From positions 1 through 64,000 of the forward strand of contig NZ_JARZAG010000009.1 of assembly GCF_029892155.1 (NCBI RefSeq): 64,000 bases of DNA, in the 5' to 3' direction. This stretch comes from Kitasatospora sp. GAS204B (GTDB lineage: Bacteria > Actinomycetota > Actinomycetes > Streptomycetales > Streptomycetaceae). Below are positions 8,475 to 17,485 of this stretch, piece after piece. The position numbers and the translations under genes are program-made. The notes under the pieces were generated by a model. The model made no database searches. It saw only the letters and a list, made by a program, of their open reading frames with translations, and was not told the DNA's origin. The first letter of the stretch is position 1. Every line of letters starts with the position of its first letter.

Positions 8475-10064
8475 TCAGCCGGTGGCGGTGTCCCTCAGCA
8501 GGGTGATGCCGTCGCGGGCGTCGACCACCGCGTAACCCGACCGCTCGGCATCCGCGACCACGTGGGCGAGGCCGGCCGGGCAGTTGGTGGTGTCGGCGGT
8601 GGTGTCCCGGGTGTCGACCACGAGCCAGGCAACCGGGCGCGGCGCCCGGTGGTACGGGCAGGCCATGCTCACCGTCGCACGGTGCGTCAGCTGCGCGGCC
8701 AGGTGGTTGGTGGCCGCCACCGTCACGCCGTTCGGGATCTCGGCCGCCACCGTCAGCGCGGCCCGCTGGTGCGCGGTGGTGCGCCAGGTGGCCGGCTCGA
8801 CCACCTCGGCCAGCGGGAAGGCGGGCAGCGTCGCCGCCGTCACCGCCAGGCCCGCCGCCAGCACCACCCGCAGCCGCCGTCCCGAGTAGCGCACCCGGTC
8901 GCGGGCCAGCGTGTCCACCATCGCGCCGAACAGGATCGGCACCAGCACGCCGTTGTAGTGGTAAGCGGTGCCCCAGTAGGCCGTGTTGTGCGAGAGGAAG
9001 CGCCAGCCGAGGGTGGGCAGCGCGAGCGCGGCCAGTGGCGAGCGCAGGGCCAGGAAGGCGGTCGGTGCGAGCAACAGCAGCAAGGTGTCCAGCCGGGTCG
9101 GCGGCCACCACTGGCCGCCGGGCACCGACGCCGGGGCGGCGCCGGGTTCGAGCTGTTGGAGGTAGTCGAAGACGCCGGTCGGACTGGCCGCCGGGATCAG
9201 CACGAACATCTCGACCAGCGTGCCGAGCACGCCGACCACCACCAGCGTGACGCCCAGCCGGCGCGGGCCGCGCCAGGCGATGTAGAGGCCGAGCATCGCG
9301 ACGGTCAGCCCGAGGTCCTCCTTCACCAGCAGCAGCGGCAGCGCCCAGCAGGCGGCGGCACGCCAGCGCTCGCGGCCCGCCGCCTCGACGGCGAAGGCCG
9401 TCAACGGGACGGCGAAGCAGACCTCGTGGAAGTCGAACGCGTCGACCCGGACGATCCCCCAGGCGCAGCCGGTCCCGATCCCGGCCGCCAGTCCCACCCA
9501 CAGGCCCCGGGTCCGCTGGCCCCAGCGGGTGATCGGGACGACGGTCAGGGCGAGCAGTGCGGCTTGCGCCAGCAGCAGGGTCAGCGGGGTCGGGAAGAGG
9601 CGGTAGAGCGGGGCGAGCACCGCGAGGATCGGGTGGAAGTGGTCGCCCAGCACGTTGTAGCCAGGGCCCTTGAGGTCGGCGACCGGCGCGTGGAAGTGGG
9701 CGTAGTTGCGGATCGCCTGCTCGAAGATGCCCAGGTCGTAGCCGCCGGACAGGACTCGCTGGTGGCGGCGGACGGCGACGATGGCGTACAGCAGGAAGAA
9801 GAGCGCGGCCAGGCCGTACGGCAGCGCACGGGGGCCGGGGCGGGCCGGCGGCGCGCAATCGGCGGGCCGGCGCTGGGGCCGGACGGCTGCGACGGTCGGC
9901 GCCTCCAGCACCTGCCCGTGCGACGTTCGTGCCTCCGGCACCCGCACACTCGACGTCTGCACACTCGGCGTCCGCGCACCCAGCACAGGAACGGTCTCCC
10001 TCAGGTCTGCCCGGTTCGGGGCCGGCGATACCGACGGCTGCGGGCCGGTCAGGACAAGAGTCAT
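8475..10064 (-). CDS. DUF2079 polytopic membrane protein
   Basis: The protein is about 529 residues with an N-terminal cytoplasmic tail and roughly 10-12 hydrophobic helices. Segments such as YDLGIFEQAIRNYAHFHAP and GDHFHPILAVLAPLYRLFPTP are characteristic of DUF2079. This family is related in topology to GT-C glycosyltransferases, with an Asp-containing first extracytoplasmic loop. It ends the minus-strand run that contains two GT4 glycosyltransferases and an SGNH hydrolase, so a role in cell-envelope glycan or lipid-linked sugar assembly is plausible. The start at ATG 10064 is preferred over GTG 10076. Confidence 0.75.
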   Translation of the reverse strand: MTLVLTGPQPSVSPAPNRADLRETVPVLGARTPSVQTSSVRVPEARTSHGQVLEAPTVAAVRPQRRPADCAPPARPGPRALPYGLAALFFLLYAIVAVRRHQRVLSGGYDLGIFEQAIRNYAHFHAPVADLKGPGYNVLGDHFHPILAVLAPLYRLFPTPLTLLLAQAALLALTVVPITRWGQRTRGLWVGLAAGIGTGCAWGIVRVDAFDFHEVCFAVPLTAFAVEAAGRERWRAAACWALPLLLVKEDLGLTVAMLGLYIAWRGPRRLGVTLVVVGVLGTLVEMFVLIPAASPTGVFDYLQQLEPGAAPASVPGGQWWPPTRLDTLLLLLAPTAFLALRSPLAALALPTLGWRFLSHNTAYWGTAYHYNGVLVPILFGAMVDTLARDRVRYSGRRLRVVLAAGLAVTAATLPAFPLAEVVEPATWRTTAHQRAALTVAAEIPNGVTVAATNHLAAQLTHRATVSMACPYHRAPRPVAWLVVDTRDTTADTTNCPAGLAHVVADAERSGYAVVDARDGITLLRDTATG

Positions 10065-10107
10065 CGACGCTATCACCCGGCCGGCATCGCCCCTGCGGGC
10101 GGCCCGG

Positions 10108-10989
10108 TCACGGCGGTGGCAGCGCGGCCAGGGCCGCCTCGGTGGCCGCCAGCGAGCGGGCGTCCAGCACGGCGGCGCTGCCGCGCAGGCGGTGGACGGT
10201 CTCGGTGACGGCCAGCCCGAGCAGCCCGGGGAGCAGGTCGACGCTGCGGCGGGCCAGCCAGGCGGTGCCGCGGGTGGCGAGCCACCAGAGGTCGGCGCCG
10301 CGGCCCGGCGGCGGGGGTGCCGCGACGGCGGCGGGCGGCGGGCCGAGCGGATGCCCGGCCTCGGCGAGCAGGTGGTGGAACCGGCGGGCGATCAGCAGGT
10401 GGCCGGCCGGACTCGGGTGCAGCCGGTCGGCGCTGAGCAGTGCGCGGTCGGCCAGCCAGGGCATGGTGGCCAGGTGCAGGTGGACCGCCTGGTGGCGCTG
10501 CGAGAGCTCGTGGACGACGGCGTTGACGGCCGCCATCCGGCGGGCCAGCGGGCGGGCCAGCGGTCCCGGCAGGCCGAGCAGCACCCCCGCGTCGGGCAGG
10601 CAGGCGGTGAGCAGCACGGCGCCCTGGCCCGCCAGGGCCCCCAGCGTGGCGTCCAGCGCGGCGGCGGTGCGGCCGATGTCGAAACCGGCGCGCAGGGTGT
10701 CGTTGCCGCCGATCACGACGGCCGCCAGGTGCGGCCGCAGGCTCAGCGCGGCCGGGAGTTGACTGGTCGTCAGATCAGCGGCCTGGGCGCCGCTGACCGC
10801 CAGGTTGCGGTGCCTGACCTGGGACGGATCGGCGGCGAGGGCAGGAGCGAGCAGTGCGGACCAGCCGCGCCAGCCGTCCCCGACCGGGCTGCCGACGCCC
10901 TCGGTGAGCGAGTCGCCGAGGGCCACGAAGCGAACCGTGTCGAGCCAGGCGGTGGGGGCGGTGGGGGCGGGTCGGGTGGGGGCGGTCAT
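10108..10989 (-). CDS. SGNH/GDSL-family hydrolase
   Basis: The 293-residue protein shows block I FVALGDSLTEGVG (nucleophile Ser), a block II Gly in NLAVSGAQA, block III VVIGGNDTLR and block V SADRLHPSPAGH with Asp and His. These are all hallmarks of SGNH esterases. A C-terminal extension of about 75 residues contains a short hydrophobic stretch. The ATG overlaps the stop of the upstream glycosyltransferase gene by four bases, so it belongs to the same operon. It probably removes or transfers acyl groups on a glycan or glycolipid. Confidence 0.85.
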   Translation of the reverse strand: MTAPTRPAPTAPTAWLDTVRFVALGDSLTEGVGSPVGDGWRGWSALLAPALAADPSQVRHRNLAVSGAQAADLTTSQLPAALSLRPHLAAVVIGGNDTLRAGFDIGRTAAALDATLGALAGQGAVLLTACLPDAGVLLGLPGPLARPLARRMAAVNAVVHELSQRHQAVHLHLATMPWLADRALLSADRLHPSPAGHLLIARRFHHLLAEAGHPLGPPPAAVAAPPPPGRGADLWWLATRGTAWLARRSVDLLPGLLGLAVTETVHRLRGSAAVLDARSLAATEAALAALPPP

Positions 10990-12149
10990 CTCGCGCTCCC
11001 GGCGGCGGCCGCGGCCTGGACGCCGCAGGCGCCCTGGTGCACGGCCAGGAAGGCCGCCACCGCGGCCGGCCAGCCGTACCGCTCGGCCCTGTCCCGGGCC
11101 GTGGCGCGCCGCTCGCGCTCCGGAAGATCCAGCAACTCCCGTACCGCAGTGGCGAATCCGCTCCCGCTGTCGACCGCGGGCCGGCCCGCGGGCCCGACGA
11201 TGTCGGGCAGCGCGGAGGAGCGGCTGACCGCGACCGGGGTGCCGCAGGCGAGTGCCTCCAGGGCGGCCAGGCCGAAGGTCTCGATCGGGCCGGGGGCCAG
11301 CGCCACGTCCGCCGAGGCGAGCAGGGCACTCAACTCGGCCCGGTCGGCGAGGTGGCCGAGGAACCGCACCGGCAGCCGCTCGCGGTCGGCCCGCTCGGCG
11401 AGCCGGGCGTGCAGCGGCCCGGTGCCGGCCACCACCAGCACCGCGTCCGTTCCGGCGCGCCGCAGTTCGGCGAGCGCGTCCAGGGCCCGGCCCGGGCGCT
11501 TCTCCGGCGAGAGGCGCGAGCAGAGCACCAGCATCGCCCGCCCCTGACCCGCGTACCGCGCGCGCAACTCGGCGTCGTACCGCCCGGGGTGCAGCCCCGC
11601 CAGGTCGACCCCGAGCGGCGCCCGGACCAGGTTGCGCACGCCCAGCCGGGCGAACTCGCCGGCCGCCCAGGCGGTGGTGCAGACGACGGTGTCGTAGGCC
11701 CGCGCGGTCCGGGAGTTGAGCCGGTCCGCGAGCGCCCGGGCGGCGGGGTCGGGCAGGCCCCTGGTGCGCAGCAGCCCGGTGACGTTCTCGTGCGAGACCA
11801 GCGCCGCCGGGATGCCCCGACGGCGGGCCCAGTCGCCGGTCCAGCGCAGGGTGGTGCGGTCGGAGACCTCCAGCCGGTCGGGGGCCAGCTCGGTCAGCAG
11901 CCGGGCCACCGCGCGGCGGTCGGTGAGCAGCCGGTAGCCGCCGCTGCCGGGCAGCACCGGGCCGGGCAGGGTCACCACCCGGCCCTGGTCGCTCTGCTCG
12001 TCGCGGTGGTCCGGACCGGGCACCACCAGCACCGGCTGGTGGCCGGCGGCCAGGTAGCCCGCGCCGAGGTGGCGCAGGGCGGTGCGCAGGCCGCCGGAGA
12101 CCGGGGTGACGAAGTTGGCGATCCGGACGATGCGCAGGCCCTGGCTCAT
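10986..12149 (-). CDS. GT4-family glycosyltransferase
   Basis: The 387-residue GT-B enzyme has an N-terminal glycine loop (PVSGGLRTALRHLGAGYLAAGH), a C-terminal nucleotide-sugar region with CSRLSPEKRPGRALDAL, and the family motif GPIETFGLAALEALACGTPV with the EX7E Glu residues. Start ATG 12149 overlaps the stop of the preceding glycosyltransferase. Together with that gene it probably builds a mannose- or glucose-containing glycolipid in the inner leaflet. Donor and acceptor are not predictable. Confidence 0.85.
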   Translation of the reverse strand: MSQGLRIVRIANFVTPVSGGLRTALRHLGAGYLAAGHQPVLVVPGPDHRDEQSDQGRVVTLPGPVLPGSGGYRLLTDRRAVARLLTELAPDRLEVSDRTTLRWTGDWARRRGIPAALVSHENVTGLLRTRGLPDPAARALADRLNSRTARAYDTVVCTTAWAAGEFARLGVRNLVRAPLGVDLAGLHPGRYDAELRARYAGQGRAMLVLCSRLSPEKRPGRALDALAELRRAGTDAVLVVAGTGPLHARLAERADRERLPVRFLGHLADRAELSALLASADVALAPGPIETFGLAALEALACGTPVAVSRSSALPDIVGPAGRPAVDSGSGFATAVRELLDLPERERRATARDRAERYGWPAAVAAFLAVHQGACGVQAAAAAGSAR

Positions 12150-13387
12150 GCGGGCTGCTCCTCGACCGGTGCCGGAGCGGGGACTGCCAAGGGGGTGGGA
12201 GCGGCTGCCGGGGCCGGCGCCGTTCCCGAGGCCACCTCCAGCACCTCCCCCCGGTGCTCCGCCAGCACCTCGGCGTAGTGCCGCAGCAGCAGGTCCCCCA
12301 CCGCCTCCCAGGTGCGCGCGGTGACGTCCGACCGCCCCGCCCGCCCGTACGCGGCCCGCCGCTCGGGGTCGGCCGCCAGTTCGGCGACCGCCTCGGTGAC
12401 GGCGCGCGGATCGCGCGGGGCGACCAGCAGCCCGGTGCGGCGGTGGCCGACCAGGTCGAGCGGGCCACCGGCCGCCGGGCCGACCACCGGGACGCCGCTG
12501 GCCATCGCCTCCTGGATGGTCTGGCAGAACGTCTCCAGCGGACCGGTGTGCACGAACAGGTCCAAGGTGGCGTAGCAGCGGGCGAGTTCCTCGCCGGTGC
12601 GGCGGCCGAGGAAGATCGCGCCGGGCAGCGCCTCCTTCAGCGCGGCGGCGCTCGGCCCGTCCCCGATGATCACCAGCCGCACGCCCGGCAGCGCGCAGAC
12701 GCCGGCCAGCAGGTCGACCCGCTTCTCGGGAGCCAGCCGGCCGACGTAGCCGACCAGCACCTCGCCGCCGGGGGCCAGCGCGCGGTGCAGCGCCTGGTCG
12801 CGGTGGCGCGGGTGGAAGCGCAGCGAGTCGACGCCGCGCGGCCACAGGTGCACCCGCGGCACGCCGTGCGCGGTGAGGTCCTGGGCGGCCGGGGTGGAGG
12901 GGGCCAGGGTGCGGGCGGCGGCCCGGTGCACGGAGCGGATCCGGTGCCAGGCGGTGGCCGCGCCGAGGCCGCCGCCGACCCGGTAGGCCTGGGCGTAGCC
13001 GGCCAGGTCGGTCTGGTAGACGGCGATCGCGGGCAGACCCAGGCGCCGGGCCTCGGTCATCGCGCGGGCGCCGAGGATGAACGGACTGGCCAGGTGGACC
13101 AGGTCGGGCCGGTGCGCGGCCAGCGCGCCGGCCAGCCGGGAGCTGGGCAGCGCGACCCGGACCTGCGGGTAGCCGGGCAACGGGACGGAGGGGATCCGGA
13201 CGACGGGCAGCTGCACGGCGTCCGGGCCGAAGGAGTGCGCCGGGGTGCTCGCACCGCGGGCCGGCGCCGGGGTGATGACCAGTGGTTGGTGGCCACGCCG
13301 GACCAGGTGCTCGGCGGTGCGGAGCACACTGTGGGCGACGCCGTTGACTTCGGGCGGGAAGGACTCGGTGACGATCGCGACTCGCAT
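12146..13387 (-). CDS. GT4-family glycosyltransferase (PimB/MgtA-like)
   Basis: Starting at ATG 13387 the product begins MRVAIVTESFPPEVNGVAHS, exactly the N-terminus expected for this actinobacterial alpha-mannosyltransferase group. The open frame extends upstream, but those residues do not look like protein of this family. The nucleotide-sugar motif VGRLAPEKRVDLLAGV and HTGPLETFCQTIQEAMASGVPV are visible in the C-terminal lobe. Length is 413 residues. It is the first gene of the minus-strand run to 8475. The nearest relatives in function are phosphatidylinositol or diacylglycerol-glycan mannosyltransferases (family knowledge). Confidence 0.83.
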   Translation of the reverse strand: MRVAIVTESFPPEVNGVAHSVLRTAEHLVRRGHQPLVITPAPARGASTPAHSFGPDAVQLPVVRIPSVPLPGYPQVRVALPSSRLAGALAAHRPDLVHLASPFILGARAMTEARRLGLPAIAVYQTDLAGYAQAYRVGGGLGAATAWHRIRSVHRAAARTLAPSTPAAQDLTAHGVPRVHLWPRGVDSLRFHPRHRDQALHRALAPGGEVLVGYVGRLAPEKRVDLLAGVCALPGVRLVIIGDGPSAAALKEALPGAIFLGRRTGEELARCYATLDLFVHTGPLETFCQTIQEAMASGVPVVGPAAGGPLDLVGHRRTGLLVAPRDPRAVTEAVAELAADPERRAAYGRAGRSDVTARTWEAVGDLLLRHYAEVLAEHRGEVLEVASGTAPAPAAAPTPLAVPAPAPVEEQPA

Positions 13388-13683
13388 GCCATCGTTGTTG
13401 CCGGGCTGGACGTGCGCTGGGCCAAAGGGATCTGTCGAACAGGCGAACTGCGGCCAGCTCTTTGCCGCTGCCTGCCACGGGACGGGCATTTCGGACTCGG
13501 TCCTGTCCGGCCGATCTTGCCGGGCAGGACCTGAGCGCCCGCCAATCCGAGCCCGCTCGGCCAAGGCTCAGGTTCAGCGATGCCATGTCAAACAATCATG
13601 ACATTTCCGCGCACAGCGACTAGTCAACCGACCAGTAACCCACTTACCGTCAACTCCCCACCCCCACCGTGAGGAGCCGACCC
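13388..13683. other. Divergent promoter region, no gene seen
   Basis: This 296-base stretch separates the glycosyltransferase operon (minus) from the acylase gene (plus). I see no coding pattern in it. Its right half is AT-richer than its surroundings and holds a candidate minus-strand promoter. Confidence 0.5.
13598..13627 (-). promoter_or_regulatory. Candidate sigma70-type promoter of glycosyltransferase operon
   Basis: On the minus strand TTGACT (13627-13622) and TGTCAT (13603-13598) are separated by 18 bases. This fits the HrdB consensus, with a leader of about 200 bases before the assigned ATG. The long leader leaves room for doubt about start or promoter. Confidence 0.35.
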
Positions 13684-16503
13684 TTGCCCAGCCGCGCCTT
13701 ACGCCCGCCCCGCCGGCGGCTCAGATTCCCGGCCGCCGCGATCGCCGCCCTACTGGCCGGCGCCCTGCTCGCCGCCGCCCCCGGCGCCGCCACCGCCTCC
13801 GCCGTGAAGGCCCTGCCCGCCGCCGCCCCCGACTACTGCGGCGGCCAGTGCAACGACATCCTGCCGCCCGGCGAGAACGGCAACGCCACCCTCGCCGACA
13901 TCCTGGCCAACAAGGTCTTCGGCACCCGCCCGGCGAACACCGACAGCCAGCTCGGCCCCTACTCCGCGCTCGCCTCCGGCTACCCGAACCTGACCAACGC
14001 CCAGTTGGGCAACTTCTTCAACGACGCCTCGTTCGGCGTGCCGGCCAACCAGGTGGCCAGCACCAGCAGCCCGCGCTCGGACGTCACGATCGTGCGCGAC
14101 AACACCGGCATCCCGCACGTCACCGGCACCACCCGGTCCGGCACCGAGTTCGGCGCCGGCTACGCGGCCGCCCAGGACCGGCTCTGGGTGATGGACCTGT
14201 TCCGGCACGTCGGGCGCGGCGAGCTGTCCGGCTTCGCCGGCGGCGCGGCGGCCAACCGGCAGCTGGAGCAGAGCTTCTGGCAGGCCGCGCCGTACACCGA
14301 GGACGAGCTGCAGCAGCAGATCAGCAACGTGGCCGCCGACGGCCCGCGCGGCCAGCAGGCGCTGGCCGACGCACAGGCGTACGTGGACGGCATCAACGCC
14401 TACATCACGCAGGCCTACAACAACCGGACCTTTCCCGGCGAGTACGACCTGACCGGGCACGTCAACGCGATCACCAACGCCGGCTCGATCCAGCCCTTCC
14501 AGCTGACCGACCTGGTCGCGCTGGCCTCGGTGATCGGCGCGCTGTTCGGTTCGGGCGGCGGCGGCCAGGTCCAGTCCGCGCTGGTCAAGGAGGCCGCCGA
14601 CGCGCGCTACGGCACGGCGCTCGGCGACCAGGTCTGGCAGTCGCTGCGCGAGGCGAACGACCCGGAAGCGGTCACCACGCTGCACGACGGGCAGTCCTTC
14701 CCGTACGCGCTGCCGCCGAGCGACCCGCAGGGCGTGGCGCTGCCGGACGCCGGCTCGGTGGTGCCCGAGCAGCTGATCTACAACGCGACCGGCTCGGCGA
14801 CTTCCAGCACCACCAAGGCGGCCGGCGTGCTGCCCGGCAACCTGCTGACCGCCAAGCACGGCATGTCGAACGCCCTGCTGGTCTCCGGCAAGTACACCGC
14901 GAGCGGGAACCCGGTGGCCGTGATGGGCCCGCAGACCGGCTACTTCGCGCCGCAGCTGCTGATGCTGGAGGAGTTGCAGGGCCCGGGGATCAGCGCCCGC
15001 GGCGCGGCCTTCGCGGGGCTGAGCTTCTACGTGGAGCTGGGGCGCGGCCAGGACTACGCGTGGAGCGCGACCTCGGCCGGGCAGGACATCACCGACACCT
15101 ACGCGGTGCCGCTGTGCACCGCCGACGGCTCGCCGGTCACCCTGGCCGCCCAGTCCTACCTCTACCACGGCGTCTGCACGCCCTTCGACAAGCTGGTGCA
15201 GACCGACGCCTGGTCGCCGACCACCGCCGACTCCACCCCCACCGGCTCCTACTCGCTGGTGATGTACCGATCCGACTACGGGCTGGTGACCTCGCGCGGC
15301 ACGGTCGGCGGCAAGCCGGTGGCGTTCACCTCGCTGCGCTCCAGCTACGACCACGAGGTCGACTCGATCATCGGCTTCCAGATGCTCAACGACCCCGGCT
15401 CGGTGCACGATCCGGCGAGCTTCCAGCAGGCGACGCAGAACATCAACTACACCTTCAACTGGTTCTACGCCGACTCCCAGCACATCGCCTACTACAACTC
15501 GGGGGACAACCCGGTGCGCGCGCCCGGCGTCGACCCCGGGCTGCCGGTGCTGGCCCAACCCGCCTACGAGTGGCAGGGGTTCGACCCGACCGACAACACC
15601 GCGCAGTACACCCCGCCGGCCCAGCACCCGCAGGGGGTGGACCAGGACTACTACATCTCCTGGAACAACAAGCAGGCCCAGGACTACGGCTCGGCGGGCT
15701 TCGGCGACGGGTCGGTGCACCGGGCCAACCTGCTGGACTCCCGGGTCAAGGCGCTGGTCGCCAAGGGCGGGGTGACCCGCGCCTCGCTCACCCAGGCGAT
15801 GGCGGACGCGGCGGTGACCGACCTGCGTGGTGAGGACGTGCTGCCCGAGCTGCTCAAGGTGATCAACAGCGCGCCGGTGACCGACCCGCAACTCGCCTCG
15901 GTGGTCAGCGAGTTGCAGAGTTGGCAGGCAGCGGGATCGAAGCGGGTGGAGAGCTCGCCGGGCAGCCAGGCCTACGCGAACGCGGCCGCGATCCAGGTGC
16001 TGGACGCCTGGTGGCCGCTGGTCGCGGACGGGGTGATGCACCCCGGGCTCGGCGACCAGCTGTTCACCGCGCTGACCGGGGCGCTGCAGATCAACGAGTC
16101 CCCCTCGGGCGGCCAGACCGGCGCCGCCAGCGGCGGTCCGGTGGACGCCAACGAGTCGATCCCGCACAAGGGTTCGTCGTTCCAGTTCGGCTGGTGGAGC
16201 TACCTGGACAAGGACCTGCGCTCGGTGCTCGGCGAACCGGTCGCCGGTCCGCTGGCCCAGCAGTTCTGCGGTGCCGGCGGCGGTCTGACGGCCTGTCGGA
16301 CGGTGCTGCTGAACACCCTCCAGGAGGCGGCGGCCGAGTCCGCGAGCCAGGTCTACCCCGGGGACGGCGACTGCGCGGCGGGTGACCAGTGGTGTGCCGA
16401 CACCATCATCCAGCGGCCGCTGGGCGGGGTGACCGACAACAAGATCAGCTGGCAGAACCGGCCGACCTACCAGCAGGTGGTGGAGTTCCCCTCGCACCGC
16501 TGA
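13684..16503 (+). CDS. Secreted penicillin acylase-family Ntn hydrolase
   Basis: The product is about 939 residues. GAGGAG followed eight bases later by TTG 13684 favours that start over the in-frame GTG 13669, which would place the ribosome site inside the gene. An Arg-rich N-region and hydrophobic stretch (RFPAAAIAALLAGALLAAAP) form a signal peptide. The alpha-chain region carries VRDNTGIPHVTGTT and FGAGYAAAQDRLWVMDL. The self-cleavage site is KHGMSNALLVSG, with the nucleophile Ser at about residue 395 becoming the N-terminus of the beta chain. Family members cleave acyl side chains of beta-lactams, lipopeptides such as aculeacin, or acyl-homoserine lactones. It stands alone with a strong terminator. 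Confidence 0.88.
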   Translation: MPSRALRPPRRRLRFPAAAIAALLAGALLAAAPGAATASAVKALPAAAPDYCGGQCNDILPPGENGNATLADILANKVFGTRPANTDSQLGPYSALASGYPNLTNAQLGNFFNDASFGVPANQVASTSSPRSDVTIVRDNTGIPHVTGTTRSGTEFGAGYAAAQDRLWVMDLFRHVGRGELSGFAGGAAANRQLEQSFWQAAPYTEDELQQQISNVAADGPRGQQALADAQAYVDGINAYITQAYNNRTFPGEYDLTGHVNAITNAGSIQPFQLTDLVALASVIGALFGSGGGGQVQSALVKEAADARYGTALGDQVWQSLREANDPEAVTTLHDGQSFPYALPPSDPQGVALPDAGSVVPEQLIYNATGSATSSTTKAAGVLPGNLLTAKHGMSNALLVSGKYTASGNPVAVMGPQTGYFAPQLLMLEELQGPGISARGAAFAGLSFYVELGRGQDYAWSATSAGQDITDTYAVPLCTADGSPVTLAAQSYLYHGVCTPFDKLVQTDAWSPTTADSTPTGSYSLVMYRSDYGLVTSRGTVGGKPVAFTSLRSSYDHEVDSIIGFQMLNDPGSVHDPASFQQATQNINYTFNWFYADSQHIAYYNSGDNPVRAPGVDPGLPVLAQPAYEWQGFDPTDNTAQYTPPAQHPQGVDQDYYISWNNKQAQDYGSAGFGDGSVHRANLLDSRVKALVAKGGVTRASLTQAMADAAVTDLRGEDVLPELLKVINSAPVTDPQLASVVSELQSWQAAGSKRVESSPGSQAYANAAAIQVLDAWWPLVADGVMHPGLGDQLFTALTGALQINESPSGGQTGAASGGPVDANESIPHKGSSFQFGWWSYLDKDLRSVLGEPVAGPLAQQFCGAGGGLTACRTVLLNTLQEAAAESASQVYPGDGDCAAGDQWCADTIIQRPLGGVTDNKISWQNRPTYQQVVEFPSHR

Positions 16504-16531
16504 GCCGACTCGGAGCCGAAGGGGCCGAAGG

Positions 16532-16567
16532 ACCGAAGGGGGTGCCGCGTGCGGCGCCCCCTTCGGT
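16532..16567 (+). terminator. Hairpin terminator after acylase gene
   Basis: The arms ACCGAAGGGGGTGCCGC and GCGGCGCCCCCTTCGGT pair over 17 positions, with one G-T wobble and a two-base loop. The hairpin lies about 30 bases after the acylase stop. Confidence 0.8.
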
Positions 16568-16680
16568 GGCGTCCGGCACCCCCTCACCCGCGCGGCGGCG
16601 GGTGGCTTGCCGGGGCCCGGCACCGGCCCGAGGCTGGCCGTGACCCCTCTCTCCCGCCGAGCCCCCAAGGGACCGCCGCC

Positions 16681-17388
16681 ATGACCTCCTCCCCCGCCCC
16701 CTTCGGCCCGTACGGCACCCGGCTGGCCGACGAGTCACCCGAGTACGCCCAGGCGCGCGAGGAACTGCGGCTTGCCGAGCTCGAGTTGATGAACCGTCAG
16801 GAGCGGGTGGCGCGGCAGCGGCGGGACCTGCCGCCGGGCCCGGTGATCGGGGACTACACCTTCCTGGAGGGGCCGGCCTGGCTGGACCAGGGCGACGACC
16901 CGGTCCGTCCGGTCCAGCTCGGCGAGCTGTTCACCGCGCCCGGACGGCCGCTGGTGGTCTACCAGTTCATGTACGGCAAGCGGCAGCAGAGCCCGTGCCC
17001 GATGTGCACCATGTGGCTCGACGGGTTCAACGGCATCGCCCACCACCTGACCCGCAACGCCGACTTCGTGGTGGTGGCCGCCGCCGATCCGCAGCCGCTG
17101 CGGGCGCACGCGCGGCGGCGCGGCTGGGAGCGGCTGCGGCTGCTCAGCTGCGGGGCCAACACCTTCAAGTACGACCTGGGCAGCGAGGACGGGCAGGGCA
17201 ACCAGGTTTCGACGGTGTCGATCCTCACCCGGGACGCCGACGGCACGCTGCGCCACCAGTACTCGGCCCGCCCGGCCCTGGCGCAGGAGGTCGACGAGCG
17301 CGGCATCGACCTGCTGTCGCCGGTCTGGCACCTGCTGGACCTGACGCCGGGCGGGCGCGGCGACTGGTACCCGGGGCTGGACTACTGA
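16681..17388 (+). CDS. DUF899 thioredoxin-like protein
   Basis: This is a 235-residue protein with the DUF899 pattern: RDLPPGPVIGDYTFLEGP, LVVYQFMYGKRQQSPCPMCTMWLDGFNG with a CPMC redox motif, DFVVVAAADPQPLRAHARRRGW, and a C-terminal VWHLLDLTPGGRGDWYPGLDY. The family has a thioredoxin fold and is thought to act in redox or peroxide handling, but its substrates are not established. It is transcribed alone between a terminator and the MFS operator. Confidence 0.85.
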   Translation: MTSSPAPFGPYGTRLADESPEYAQAREELRLAELELMNRQERVARQRRDLPPGPVIGDYTFLEGPAWLDQGDDPVRPVQLGELFTAPGRPLVVYQFMYGKRQQSPCPMCTMWLDGFNGIAHHLTRNADFVVVAAADPQPLRAHARRRGWERLRLLSCGANTFKYDLGSEDGQGNQVSTVSILTRDADGTLRHQYSARPALAQEVDERGIDLLSPVWHLLDLTPGGRGDWYPGLDY

Positions 17389-17436
17389 GACTCGCCTGCC
17401 CCCCGGAAAACCTCTGGCGCTCCCCGTCGGCTCTCC

Positions 17437-17467
17437 TCTACGGTGTACGAGTCTTATACGTCGTAGA
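17437..17467 (+). promoter_or_regulatory. Operator/promoter of MFS exporter gene
   Basis: TCTACGGTGTA and its imperfect complement TACGTCGTAGA form an inverted repeat with a 9-base centre containing TCTTATA. It ends 18 bases before the TTG start. It is the likely target of the TetR protein encoded directly after the exporter. Confidence 0.55.
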
Positions 17468-17485
17468 AGAGAGTGGACCGGAGCC

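Noticed and set aside
13669..13683. GTG 13669 as the start of the acylase gene
   Set aside because: The only good ribosome site (GAGGAG) lies just inside this start and at ideal distance from TTG 13684. The signal peptide is complete from either start, so the choice does not affect function.
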